Source of the DNA: Paenibacillus oralis
GTDB taxonomy: Bacteria; Bacillota; Bacilli; Paenibacillales; Paenibacillaceae
Length of the DNA: 64,000 nucleotides
Direction of reading: 5' to 3'
NCBI RefSeq assembly: GCF_003863965.1
Contig: NZ_RRCN01000001.1
Coordinates: forward strand, 3,430,304-3,494,303
In this document: positions 35,996-45,600 of the stretch, piece after piece
Position numbering within the stretch: position 1 is the stretch's first letter
Layout of the letters: every line of letters starts with the position of its first letter
Position numbers and translations under genes: made by a program
Notes under the pieces: generated by a model
Seen by the model: the letters and a program-made list of their open reading frames with translations, nothing else
Databases searched by the model: none
What the model was told of the DNA's origin: nothing

Positions 35996-36799
35996 GTGGT
36001 CACGATGGTTATTGCCGACGATGAGCATATCACCCGCCTCGGTTTGCAATCGCTGGACTGGGAGTCCGAAGGATTCCGGCTGACCGGCCTCGCTTCCTCC
36101 GGCTCCGAAGCGCTCGAAATGGTGCGTTCCCAGGCTCCCGATTTGCTGCTGACGGATATCCGGATGCCAGGCGTGGACGGATTGTCCTTAATGCGCACGC
36201 TGAATCAGGAAAACCGCCCGGTCAAGGTTGTGTTCATTACCGCCTATCACCAGCTTGATTACGCTCTGTCAGCGATTGAATTGGGGGCGGTCGGATTCGT
36301 ATTGAAGCCAACCGATCCGGATGAAATTATGGCGGCTTGCAAGAAGGCCAAGCTGCAAATCGAAGCGGAGCGCGGGCAAGCCGCCGCCGAGAAGGATCTG
36401 CGGCAGCAGTTGAAAGAATATTCGCTTACCCTGCAAGGGAAGATGCTCCCTGAGACGGAATGCCGAAACGTAGTCGTCGCGCAGATGACGGATTACTTGG
36501 AGGCGCACTATATGGAGGACGTAACGATCGCCAAAATTTCCGCGGCGCTGCATTTTCACCCGGATTACTTAAGCAGGCTGTTCAAAAAGGAAACGGGGGA
36601 GAACTTCAGTGATACGCTGACGCGGATCCGGCTGCAGCAGGCGGTGGAATATTTGGCCGATCCGAGCGTGAAAGTTTACGAGGCCGCCGCCAAGGTCGGC
36701 ATCCGGGACGCCCGTTATTTCGGGCAGTTGTTTAAAAAGCGTTACGGCCTGACTCCGCAGGAATTCCGCAGCCAACAGCCGGCTGGCGGGGAGAAGTGA
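35996..36799 (+). CDS. YesN-like response regulator (REC-AraC)
   Basis: This is a 267-residue regulator with an N-terminal receiver (IADDEH acidic pocket, phospho-acceptor Asp54 in LLTDIRMPG, Lys in LKPTDP), a coiled linker, and a C-terminal AraC helix-turn-helix (HPDYLSRLFKKETGENF, then DARYFGQLFKKRYGLTPQ). It is shorter than the usual 500-residue YesN because the linker domain is small. The start is GTG, ten bases after AGGAG. It overlaps the kinase gene by four bases. It should activate the adjacent xylo-oligosaccharide importer. Confidence 0.94.
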   Translation: MVTMVIADDEHITRLGLQSLDWESEGFRLTGLASSGSEALEMVRSQAPDLLLTDIRMPGVDGLSLMRTLNQENRPVKVVFITAYHQLDYALSAIELGAVGFVLKPTDPDEIMAACKKAKLQIEAERGQAAAEKDLRQQLKEYSLTLQGKMLPETECRNVVVAQMTDYLEAHYMEDVTIAKISAALHFHPDYLSRLFKKETGENFSDTLTRIRLQQAVEYLADPSVKVYEAAAKVGIRDARYFGQLFKKRYGLTPQEFRSQQPAGGEK

Positions 36800-38568
36800 C
36801 GATGGGCTTCGGAAAATGGGGGCGCAGGCTAGCGCAGCGAATCCATGATTTCAAAATCCGCAGCAAGCTGCTGGCGTCGTTTTTGCTGCTGATTTTGGTA
36901 CCGATCGCCCTGATCGGCACGTTGACTTATCAGAAATCAAGATCGCTGATTCAGGAAAAAACGAACGACTATACACTGGACTTGCTCAGTGAGGTAAGCA
37001 AAAATATCGAGCTCCATCTGGTGGACATCGACCGGCTGTATCATACCGTCTTTACGAACGTGGATGTGCGGAACGCTTTGCGGGAAGCGAACAAAGGCTT
37101 CGACAGCCAAGTTGAATATGTCGCCGTGGCCAAGCGGATCAATCATTTTTTGGACAGCGTGATCATCGACCGGGACGAGGTGCAGTCAATTCAGCTGTAT
37201 TCCTTAGAGCCGTACCGGTTCCAATCCTCGGATCCGCCGCTGACCGAATTAAGCCTGGAGGAGTGGTGGAGCCTTCAGCAGAATGAAGGCAATCTGATTT
37301 GGATGGACCCCGAACCTTTGGTGCCCGCCGTGACGGCGGGCAGTTCCGTTTACGACATGGACAATCTGAAGAAATCGGGGTATTTTGTGCTGCATCTTCG
37401 CGAAAAGGCGCTGTATTCCATTTATGGCTCGATCCAGCTCGGCAAACAAGGGGAACTGTACATCATCAATCAGGACGGGGTCATCGTTTCGCACGGCGAC
37501 AAGGAACTGATCAACACACGGCCTGCCGCAGCCTATATCGATCAGGTGCTGCATGGGGAAAAACAAGGGAGCTTCAAGACGGTCCTGAACAATCAAAACG
37601 CGGTCGTCAATTACCGGATGATCGGGCAGACGGGATGGCGGATCGTCAGCGTGATTCCCGCTACCCAATATGAAAACTTATCGCTCCTCCTCAAAAACTG
37701 GATGCTCGTTCTCTTTGCCATTTTTATCACGGTGGCCGTCATTTTGTCGTATCTCGTATCCAACAGCATTTCCAAGCCGATCCGCCAGCTGTCCGCCGTC
37801 ATGAAAAACGTGGAAGGGGATAATCTGGACGCCCGCTTCGTCTACAACTCGCGCAATGAAATCGGGCTGCTCAGCCGCAACTTCAACCGGATGGTCGACC
37901 AGATCAATCATTTGGTTAACAAGGTGTATCAGGAGAAACTGCTTAAGCAACAGTCCCAGCTCAAATATTTGATGTTTCAGATCAATCCGCATTTCCTGTT
38001 CAATACGCTGGAGACGATCAATTGGCTGGCCCGCATCCAGGGCGCGCCCGAGGTAGGCAAGTTGTCCAAGGCGCTGGGCGATTTAATGCGGGAAGGGATC
38101 AAAGGGAAGGATTTCATTCCTTTGGTAAGCGAGATCGGTAATGTCGAGAAATACGTGTATATCCAAAAGCACCGTTTCGGCGACAAATTCGAGGTTAGCA
38201 CCGATATCGATCCGAACGCCTTGTCCCTATCGGTTCCGAGGTTTATTTTGCAGCCGCTGGTTGAAAATGCGATCGTTCACGGGCTGGAGCTGGCGATGGG
38301 CAAGGGGGGCATTGAGATCCATGGATACTTTGAGCAGGGCTGGCTGCTGCTGACGGTCGGCGACAACGGCGGGGGAATGGAGCCCGCCAAGCTGGAGGAA
38401 ATAAGGTCTGCGCTGGACGGCGGCCCGGCGGATACGGCGGGCATCGGTTTGCTGAATGTCCATCAGCGGATTCAATTGCACTATGGAAAAGAATACGGGC
38501 TGCGGATCGACAGCAGGTATGGCGAAGGGACGAAAATTACGATCACGCTGCCCGGTATGCGGGCATGA
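36796..38568 (+). CDS. YesM-like sensor histidine kinase
   Basis: This is a 590-residue membrane kinase. Two helices (about 33-55 and 298-320) enclose a large extracellular sensor domain, followed by HAMP (320-375), the His_kinase domain with phospho-acceptor in FQINPHFLFNTLETINWL, and an ATPase domain (DNGGGMEP, then GIGLLNVHQRI). It begins at a GTG overlapping the regulator stop, with an ATG six bases on as alternative. In this family the kinase senses sugar outside, often through the binding protein, and activates the neighbouring importer. Confidence 0.94.
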   Translation: MTMGFGKWGRRLAQRIHDFKIRSKLLASFLLLILVPIALIGTLTYQKSRSLIQEKTNDYTLDLLSEVSKNIELHLVDIDRLYHTVFTNVDVRNALREANKGFDSQVEYVAVAKRINHFLDSVIIDRDEVQSIQLYSLEPYRFQSSDPPLTELSLEEWWSLQQNEGNLIWMDPEPLVPAVTAGSSVYDMDNLKKSGYFVLHLREKALYSIYGSIQLGKQGELYIINQDGVIVSHGDKELINTRPAAAYIDQVLHGEKQGSFKTVLNNQNAVVNYRMIGQTGWRIVSVIPATQYENLSLLLKNWMLVLFAIFITVAVILSYLVSNSISKPIRQLSAVMKNVEGDNLDARFVYNSRNEIGLLSRNFNRMVDQINHLVNKVYQEKLLKQQSQLKYLMFQINPHFLFNTLETINWLARIQGAPEVGKLSKALGDLMREGIKGKDFIPLVSEIGNVEKYVYIQKHRFGDKFEVSTDIDPNALSLSVPRFILQPLVENAIVHGLELAMGKGGIEIHGYFEQGWLLLTVGDNGGGMEPAKLEEIRSALDGGPADTAGIGLLNVHQRIQLHYGKEYGLRIDSRYGEGTKITITLPGMRA

Positions 38569-38732
38569 GCACGCAGTAATAAGCCCGGCTCCCGGAGGGG
38601 GACAAACGGGGTGGATTAGGCAAAGGGTCGGAATTTTCGACATCGAAGTCGGCATCGCCTCGTTTTGATTTTTTTCCCTGGACTTTATGATGAAAGAGTA
38701 ACAGCGCGAGATCAAAGGGAGGGTTCGATGGG

Positions 38733-40073
38733 ATGAGTAAACAAAGAATGAAAGCCGCAAGCCTTGCGGCGGTGCTGTTGTTAGCCGCCGGTTTAACCGC
38801 TTGCGGCGGCGGAAGCGGCAAAGCTGCGGACAATAAGAGCGCCGGCCCGTCTGCCGAAGGCGGAAGCAAAACCCAAATGGTGATGTACGACTGGCAGACG
38901 AGCGATACGGCCATGACCCGAATCGGCGAGGATCTGGCCAAGGAGTTTAATGCGCTGCCCGATTCCGCTGCGCAAATCGAAATTCAACACGTTCCCGGGG
39001 ATCCGTATTATCCGAAAATCAATGCCGGGCTTGCCGCCAACAATGGACCGGATGTGTTTTCGCTGCACGCGGCCGGCAAAATGAAAACGTATGTGGACGC
39101 AGGCCGCCTGCTGCCGCTGGACGACGCTTTCGCGGCGGACCCGGAATGGAAAGAACGTTTCACGTCCGGCGCGTTTAATTTGCTCACGTTCGACGGAAAA
39201 ATTTACGGGATACCTACGTCGTTTTCGACGGCGGTGCTGTTTTACAACAAAGATATTTTTGAGGAGTACGGCCTGGAGGCGCCTACCACTTACGTTGAGC
39301 TGAAACAAGTGATCCAGGTGCTGAGGGACAACAAGGTCACGCCGTTTGCCTTCGGCGCCAAGGAGGCGTGGACGAGCGCTTTGTTCAGCGAACTGGTCGC
39401 CAACCGGATCGGCGGAGACGAGCCGTTTAATGCGATCATGAATGGCGGCGGAACATGGGAGGACCCGTCTTACATCGAAACCGGGCGAATCATGCAGGAA
39501 CTCGCCAAGATGGGCGCTTTCCCCGAAGGTTTTCTCGGCATCGACAACAACGGAATGGTGAACCTGTTCAAAAACGGCGGGGCGGCGATGCTGGTCACCG
39601 GCAGTTGGGCGATCAACCAGCTTACGGCGGACGATTCCAAAGTGAAAGATGCCGTGGATATCGCCAAATTCCCGACGTTCTCAGGCGGCAAAGGCGACCT
39701 GGATACGTGGCTAGGCCAGCCGTCGTTTAACCTGGTCATCAATGCGAAAGCAAAAGATACGGACGCGGCCATCCAATTCCTGAAAACCTGGTCGGAGGAC
39801 AAGTACCAGAAACGGATCGCCGAAGAAGGCGGGGATATCGCGGCAACGAACGTGCAGCTCGATCCGGAGAAAGTGCCTGAGCTGTCCCGGAAACTAAGCA
39901 ATCAGATGTCCGCGATGAAAGGCATGTTTATTTTCTATGATCAAGGCCTCGGCGCCCAAATTGGCGATGAATACAACAATACGATTCAGGCCATTTTGGC
40001 GGGGCAGGCGCCGGAAGAGGCGTTTAAGGAATTGCAGGCGTACACCGAACGTTATCGGGCTGAAAATAAGTGA
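38733..40073 (+). CDS. Sugar ABC transporter substrate-binding lipoprotein
   Basis: This is a 446-residue family 1 extracellular solute-binding protein. The lipobox LTAC (Cys near 25) is followed by a Gly/Ser linker; mature segments such as DGKIYGIPTSFSTAVLFYNKD and GGAAMLVTGSWAIN are typical. AAAGGGAGGG stands nine bases before the ATG. The setting between a YesM/YesN pair and two permeases, next to GH43 and GH52 xylosidases, suggests xylo-oligosaccharides as ligand. No ATPase gene is in the cluster; such importers commonly share an MsmX-type ATPase encoded elsewhere. Confidence 0.93.
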   Translation: MSKQRMKAASLAAVLLLAAGLTACGGGSGKAADNKSAGPSAEGGSKTQMVMYDWQTSDTAMTRIGEDLAKEFNALPDSAAQIEIQHVPGDPYYPKINAGLAANNGPDVFSLHAAGKMKTYVDAGRLLPLDDAFAADPEWKERFTSGAFNLLTFDGKIYGIPTSFSTAVLFYNKDIFEEYGLEAPTTYVELKQVIQVLRDNKVTPFAFGAKEAWTSALFSELVANRIGGDEPFNAIMNGGGTWEDPSYIETGRIMQELAKMGAFPEGFLGIDNNGMVNLFKNGGAAMLVTGSWAINQLTADDSKVKDAVDIAKFPTFSGGKGDLDTWLGQPSFNLVINAKAKDTDAAIQFLKTWSEDKYQKRIAEEGGDIAATNVQLDPEKVPELSRKLSNQMSAMKGMFIFYDQGLGAQIGDEYNNTIQAILAGQAPEEAFKELQAYTERYRAENK

Positions 40074-40075
40074 TG

Positions 40076-40114
40076 CTAGACGGGGCGGATTTCCAAGGAA
40101 TCCGCTCCTTCTAG
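40076..40114 (+). promoter_or_regulatory. Stem-loop between binding-protein and permease genes
   Basis: CTAGA plus GGGGCGGATT pair with AATCCGCTCC plus TCTAG around a 7-base loop. No T-run follows. Such a structure commonly protects the upstream mRNA or limits read-through, giving more binding protein than permease. Confidence 0.7.
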
Positions 40115-40130
40115 AATAAGGTGGTCAATA

Positions 40131-41015
40131 ATGGAAAAAGTGCTGAGAAACAGGATGTCCATTCTGTTCTTTATTCTCCCCGCCCTGCTGATCTATACCG
40201 CCATCGTTTTTGTTCCGATCGTATCCTCGGTGTATTTCAGCTTTTTCAAATGGGATGTCATTAGTCCGATGAAATTTATCGGGGTGGATAACTATACGCG
40301 AATGTTTACGCAGGATTCCGTGTTTGGCGTCAGCGTCCGCAACATGCTGCTGCTGCTCGTGGTCAGCCTGGTGCTGCAGCTCGGTTTGGGATTCGTCCTG
40401 GCTGTTTTTTTGAGCGGCAGGCTAAGAGGCAAGGAATGGTTTAAAAACATCTTTTTCACGCCGGCGGTCATTTCCAGCGTCGCGGTTGGCATGATGTGGA
40501 CCTTTATTTACGATCCGTCGATGGGCATCATAAATACGCTGCTGAAGGCGGCGGGGTTGGAAGCGTGGGCCCGGCCGTGGCTGTCGGAGCCGAAAACGGC
40601 GATGTGGGCGATCGCGATCGTCACGTCGTGGCAGTTCGTCGGGTATACGATGATTTTGTTTATCGCGGCGATTCAGAACATTTCCGCCGACATTTTCGAA
40701 GCGGCGCGCATTGACGGGGCTACGGGCTGGAAGGTGGTCAAGCATATCACGCTGCCGCTGGTTAAACCGATCACGAAGGTGAACACGATTTTGATTTCGA
40801 TTGGGTCGCTGAAGTTTTTTGATTTGATTTTTGTGATGACGGGCGGCGGCCCGGCTAACCGTACACAGGTGCTTGCTTCCTATCTTTATTACCGGTCGTT
40901 CGATCAGTCGGAGTACGGTTACGGCGATGCGATGGCGGTTGTTTTGCTGGTCATGTGCCTGGTGGTTACCGTGATCATTAACAAGCTGTTCCGCGTGACG
41001 GATCAGGAAAACTAG
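40131..41015 (+). CDS. Sugar ABC transporter permease 1 (MalF/MsmF type)
   Basis: This is a 294-residue permease of the CUT1 carbohydrate family with six helices and the EAA loop FEAARIDGATGWKVVKHITL, which docks on the ATPase. Its N-terminus has no long extra domain. It follows the binding-protein gene after a stem-loop and precedes the second permease by 18 bases. With permease 2 it forms the channel of the importer predicted to carry xylo-oligosaccharides. Confidence 0.94.
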   Translation: MEKVLRNRMSILFFILPALLIYTAIVFVPIVSSVYFSFFKWDVISPMKFIGVDNYTRMFTQDSVFGVSVRNMLLLLVVSLVLQLGLGFVLAVFLSGRLRGKEWFKNIFFTPAVISSVAVGMMWTFIYDPSMGIINTLLKAAGLEAWARPWLSEPKTAMWAIAIVTSWQFVGYTMILFIAAIQNISADIFEAARIDGATGWKVVKHITLPLVKPITKVNTILISIGSLKFFDLIFVMTGGGPANRTQVLASYLYYRSFDQSEYGYGDAMAVVLLVMCLVVTVIINKLFRVTDQEN

Positions 41016-41033
41016 AAGGGGGATGGCGATTCA

Positions 41034-41876
41034 ATGATGCAAAACGACATCGGCCGGCACCCTCTGAAAATGGTGCTGATCTACATTTTTCTCGGCGCTG
41101 GAAGTTTATTTTACCTCTATCCCTTGCTGTGGCTGATTTTGAATTCCTTAAAACATACGCCGCAAATTTACGAAAATCCGTGGGGCTTTCCTGAGCAGTT
41201 CATCTGGAGCAACTATTCGGATGCCTGGACGACCGGGGGAACGGGAAAATATTTGTTCAACTCCGTGGTTATCACGGCCGTGACTTTGCTGATCGTGGTC
41301 GTGGTCAGTTCCATGGCAGCGTATGCGCTGGCCAAATTGCGCTGGAAGGCGTCCAAACTTACGTTAGGGTACTTTCTGATCGGGATGATGGTGCCGATTC
41401 ACGCCACTTTGATTCCGTTATTCGTCTATTTCTCCAAAATCGGAATGATCAATTCGCAGATCGGCCTGATCATCATTTACGCCGCGTTTGCGCTGCCTGC
41501 CGCGATTTTGATTTTATGCGGCTTCCTCGGAGCGATTCCGAACGAGTTGATGGAAGCCGCTGTGATCGACGGATGCTCCGTTTACGGCGTGTTTTGGCGG
41601 ATCATTTTGCCGGTGGCCAAATCGGCGCTGATGACGATCGTCATCTTCAGTTTCGTCAGCATCTGGAATGAGCTGCTCGTGGCGCTCGTTTTTATATCGG
41701 ACCCCCTGAAGATGACGCTGCCGGTCGGCCTGTCCAATTTCAAGGATCAGTATACGACCGATTACGCCCCGATGTTTGCGGCGATTCTGATGGCAACGAT
41801 CCCGACGATAACCGTCTGCGCGATTTTCAGCAAACGCATCATGTCCGGGATGGCGGAAGGCGCGATCAAAGGGTAG
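41034..41876 (+). CDS. Sugar ABC transporter permease 2 (MalG/MsmG type)
   Basis: This is a 280-residue CUT1 permease with six helices and the EAA loop LMEAAVIDGCSVYGVFWRII. The C-terminus SGMAEGAIKG is the family ending. An ATG at 41037 is an alternative start; AAGGGGGA lies about ten bases upstream of 41034. It is the last gene of the GH43-regulator-kinase-importer cluster and is followed by repeat element C2. Confidence 0.94.
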   Translation: MMQNDIGRHPLKMVLIYIFLGAGSLFYLYPLLWLILNSLKHTPQIYENPWGFPEQFIWSNYSDAWTTGGTGKYLFNSVVITAVTLLIVVVVSSMAAYALAKLRWKASKLTLGYFLIGMMVPIHATLIPLFVYFSKIGMINSQIGLIIIYAAFALPAAILILCGFLGAIPNELMEAAVIDGCSVYGVFWRIILPVAKSALMTIVIFSFVSIWNELLVALVFISDPLKMTLPVGLSNFKDQYTTDYAPMFAAILMATIPTITVCAIFSKRIMSGMAEGAIKG

Positions 41877-41946
41877 CTCGGAAGTGCGCTGTTTGCGGAC
41901 GTCGAGGAATAGTTGTACCGTTAAAACTGCCGACGGTTGGGGGCGC

Positions 41947-42260
41947 TGGATATTGATTGAAACTAGTTTTATGGTTGGGTCTTGCGGTCGATATGCCGCC
42001 GTTATGGAGGGACCAACTGCAAAAGTGCATTTGATCTCGCGCGATTTGCCCTTACTTGGGTGGTTCGGATGCAAAAGTGCAGTTGATATAAGTGAATTTG
42101 GTAAATTTTAGTATATTATCTGAAAATGAACTGCACTTTTGCATTTGATCGGCTATTTTGGGGCATTTTCGTGAGAATCGCCTGCACTTTTGCATTTCGC
42201 GAACGCTGTTCGGCGTTTTTTTGCGCCTGTTTATTGCTGAAGTTATGAATCTATATAAGT
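41947..42260. repeat. Family C four-unit element, copy C2
   Basis: It matches C1 (34001-34312) over about 310 bp. The TGCAAAAGTGCA units are plus at 42018 and 42070, minus at 42132 and 42183, offsets 0, 52, 114 and 165. The remainder of the gap to the next gene holds an inserted segment and sequence shared with the region after C1. Confidence 0.9.
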
Positions 42261-42271
42261 AGGCAAGAGTG

Positions 42272-42310
42272 TTCAATATTCTAAAAGAGTGCACATGTTA
42301 GAATATTGAA
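42272..42310. repeat. Perfect 13-bp inverted repeat in the C2 insertion
   Basis: TTCAATATTCTAA and TTAGAATATTGAA are separated by 13 bases. The repeat begins a segment of about 210 bases that is absent at the corresponding place after C1. It may be an operator, a terminator stem or an insertion relic. Confidence 0.65.
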
Positions 42311-42613
42311 CCTAGGTGAAATGATTCTGAAGAAACTAAAAGCTTTCTGGAAGAAAGCTGCATCGGAAGCATATGCTTGGTCGCCTTTGTGAGCGGATTT
42401 CTTCCTTGTTGGATTCTATAAAATCAATAGAAATCCACGAACAACAGCGATCGTAAGAACATTTCACACGGCTGCCCTGATCCGTACAATTCATAGTTCA
42501 ACTTATCGATTAACAATCATTTTACAAAAATTCAGAAAAACAACGTTTTCCGATAACACTTCCCCGCTAAACTTCTATGGAAATATGATAGATGAAGTTA
42601 GGGAGGAATCGGA
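42311..42613. other. Non-coding leader region
   Basis: It holds the rest of the insertion and then the sequence GTAAGAACATTTCAC shared with 34348-34362. A TATGAT at 42584-42589 could be a -10 for the large surface protein, but no -35 fits. No gene is seen. Confidence 0.5.
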
Positions 42614-45600
42614 TTGAAGAAAAGAGGTTCGAAAACGGTTTCTACATTTTTGGCTGCGGCGTTGTTCATCAGTTTGGCAGGTCCAGGCGGATGGGCGGCC
42701 GCCGAGGAAAGCTCCCCGGCGGCGCAGCCTGCTCCCGGTTTGGAGACGGCAGGAGGGGATGGGGCCGGTGCGGACACCGCCCAGGCGGAGGGTAACGCCG
42801 CCGGCACGAACGCAGTCCGGTCGGTGGATGCAGCCGGAACCGGCGGCAGCGCCGACCAGACCCTGCTTGCTGCGGATGACGGGCTTGGCATTTCCGCGCA
42901 AAACTTGCCGCAAGCCGTTGTCGGCACGCCTTATTCAGCGACGATCGCCGTTTACGGCGGGGAACCGCCCTATGGTTTTGCTGCGGACGGGCTTCCGACT
43001 GGCCTCGCTTTGGATGCGGTAACCGGAATGATTACGGGAACCCCAGCTGCCGGTACGGAGGGCAGTTATGAAATTAAAGTAACCTTGACGGACAGCGCGG
43101 CCGAACCGGGCCGGGCAGAAGCTGCTCTGCAGCTTACGGTTGCCAAGGCCGCCGCTGGTCAGGAACCGGCCCCCTTGGAAGATACGCTGCAAATCCGTAA
43201 AATTGCGACTTATTCCGTAGGGACGCCCAACGAGGACGGCGGTGTCGCCGAAATCGTTAAATACAACAAAGACAACGGAAAATTTTATCTGGTGAACGGG
43301 TCGTCCGAACCGCCGAGCATCGATATCGTACCGCTTGCGGAAACCGGCACTTTGATGAAGGAGAAAACGGTCGATGTCGTAAGCCTTGCGGAGAAAGCCG
43401 GAGGTTTTACGTTCGGCGATTTGACGAGTCTCGATATCAATACGGCCACGAAACGGATCGCCGCCGCCGTGCAGGAAGCCGATCCGGCCAAAGCCGGCAA
43501 AATCCTCGTGCTCGACTACGAAGGGAATTTGCTGGATGAATACGAAGCCGGCGTTCAGCCCGACATGGTCAAGTATACCTCGGACGGCCGATACATTTTG
43601 ACGGCGGACGAGGGAGAGCCGCGCGAAGCCGGGATTGATCCCGAAGGCAGCGTTACGGTCGTCGATACGGTGGAGGGGCAAACCCGCCACGTGAAGTTCG
43701 ACGATCCGTCCGTGATCGATGATCTGGTGCATATCCGGGGCATGGCCGATGCCGATGGCATGATTACCGGCAGCGGCTCCAAGGAAGACGCCGTATTTGA
43801 TTTGGAGCCCGAGTATATTGCGCTTTCCAGCGACGAGACGACGGCATACGTGTCCCTGCAGGAGAACAACGCGATCGCCGCGATCGATATCGGCAAAGCG
43901 AAGGTTCTCTACGTTCGCGGGCTTGGGTTCAAGGATTTAAACGATCCGGACAACGCCTTGGACCTGATCGAAGACCAAATCATCAACCTGGAAAACGTAC
44001 CGTTCAAAGGGATGTACATGCCCGACGGCATCGACGCCCATACGGTAGGCGGAAAAACCTATTTGTTCACGGCCAACGAGGGCGACGCAACCGAATGGCC
44101 GGGCCGCACCAACGTGACCAAAATCAAAAAGCTGACGAGTGTCGATCCGGACTCGGAAGCGGGACGCTTTTTACAGGAAAACGGTTCGCGGTACGGCGAC
44201 GTGGAAACGGCCAGCGATATGGGAGCGGACGGGGTTTATCTGTATGGAGCCCGCTCGTTTTCAGTGTGGGATGCGGACACCATGCAGCAGGTATATGACA
44301 GCGGGAATGATTTTGAGCGGGTAACGGCCGAGCGGCTGCCGGACTATTTTAACTCTAACCACAGCAAAGCGAATTTCGATAAACGGAGTCCGAAAAAAGG
44401 CCCCGAACCCGAATACGTCACCGTCGGCCAAGTTGGCAGCAAAGCGTTTGCTTTTACCGGGCTTGAGCGTATCGGCGGTGTGATGGTTTATGATGTGACC
44501 GACCCGGAAAATCCGGCATTCGCCAGCTACACGAACACGCGCGACTTTAACGCGGGGCTGAACACGGATACCGGACCGGAAGGGCTGGAGTTTGTGCCGG
44601 CTACGGAAAGCCCGACGGGGCTGCCTTTGCTGCTCACCGCCAACGAAGTAAGCGGCACGGTAGCGGTTCTGGAGCTGGAAGTGACGAAGGTGAGCCTGGA
44701 TAAAACCTCGTTAACGCTAACCGCAGGCGGCGCGGCGGAAAAATTGACGGCAACGGTGACGCCGGCCGGCGGGCCTGCAGGCAGCGGGGAGAAAGTCGTT
44801 TGGTCGAGTTCCGATTCATCCGTCGTTGCCGTTGATGCGGACGGGACCGTTACGCCAGTGGCTGCCGGGCAGGCGGTGATTACCGCGTTAAGCGAAGACG
44901 GCTATGGCGTGGCCGAAGCGAAGGTGACGGTTCAGTCTGCGCAGGATGGCGGGGACACCTGGAAGCTGACGGTCATGCATACGAACGACTCGCATGCCCA
45001 TTTGGACGATGTGGCCAGACGCGCCATGCTGGTGAAGCAAATCCGCGCCGAGGGCGGCGACAGTTTGCTGTTGGATGCGGGGGATGTTTTTTCCGGGGAT
45101 CTGTATTTTACCAAATGGCAGGGACTTAAAGATCTCGAATTCATGAATTTGATGGGCTACGATGCCATGACCTTCGGGAATCATGAGTTCGATAAAGGCA
45201 CGGGGGTGCTGGCCGATTTCATCAACAAAGCCCAGTTTCCGCTGGTCAGCTCCAATATCGATTTCAGCAAGGACGGCAACATCGCGCCGCTCGTAAAATC
45301 GCCGGCCAACATCGATGTCAGCGCGCCGAAAACGACGGAACATGCGGGCGTGTATCCTTATGTCGTCCTTGAAGCAGGCGGCCATAAGGTCGGGGTGTTC
45401 GGCCTGATCACGGAAGACACGGCCGTGACCTCCAGCCCGGGCAAAGATGTAACGTTCAACGAAGCGGTTCAAGCCGCAGAAGCGACCGTTGCCGCCATGG
45501 AGCAGGACGGGCTGAATATCATCATCGGCCTGTCGCATCTCGGATACGCGCGGGACCAAAAGCTGGCCGCCGAAGTTGAAGGCATCGATTTGATCGTTGG

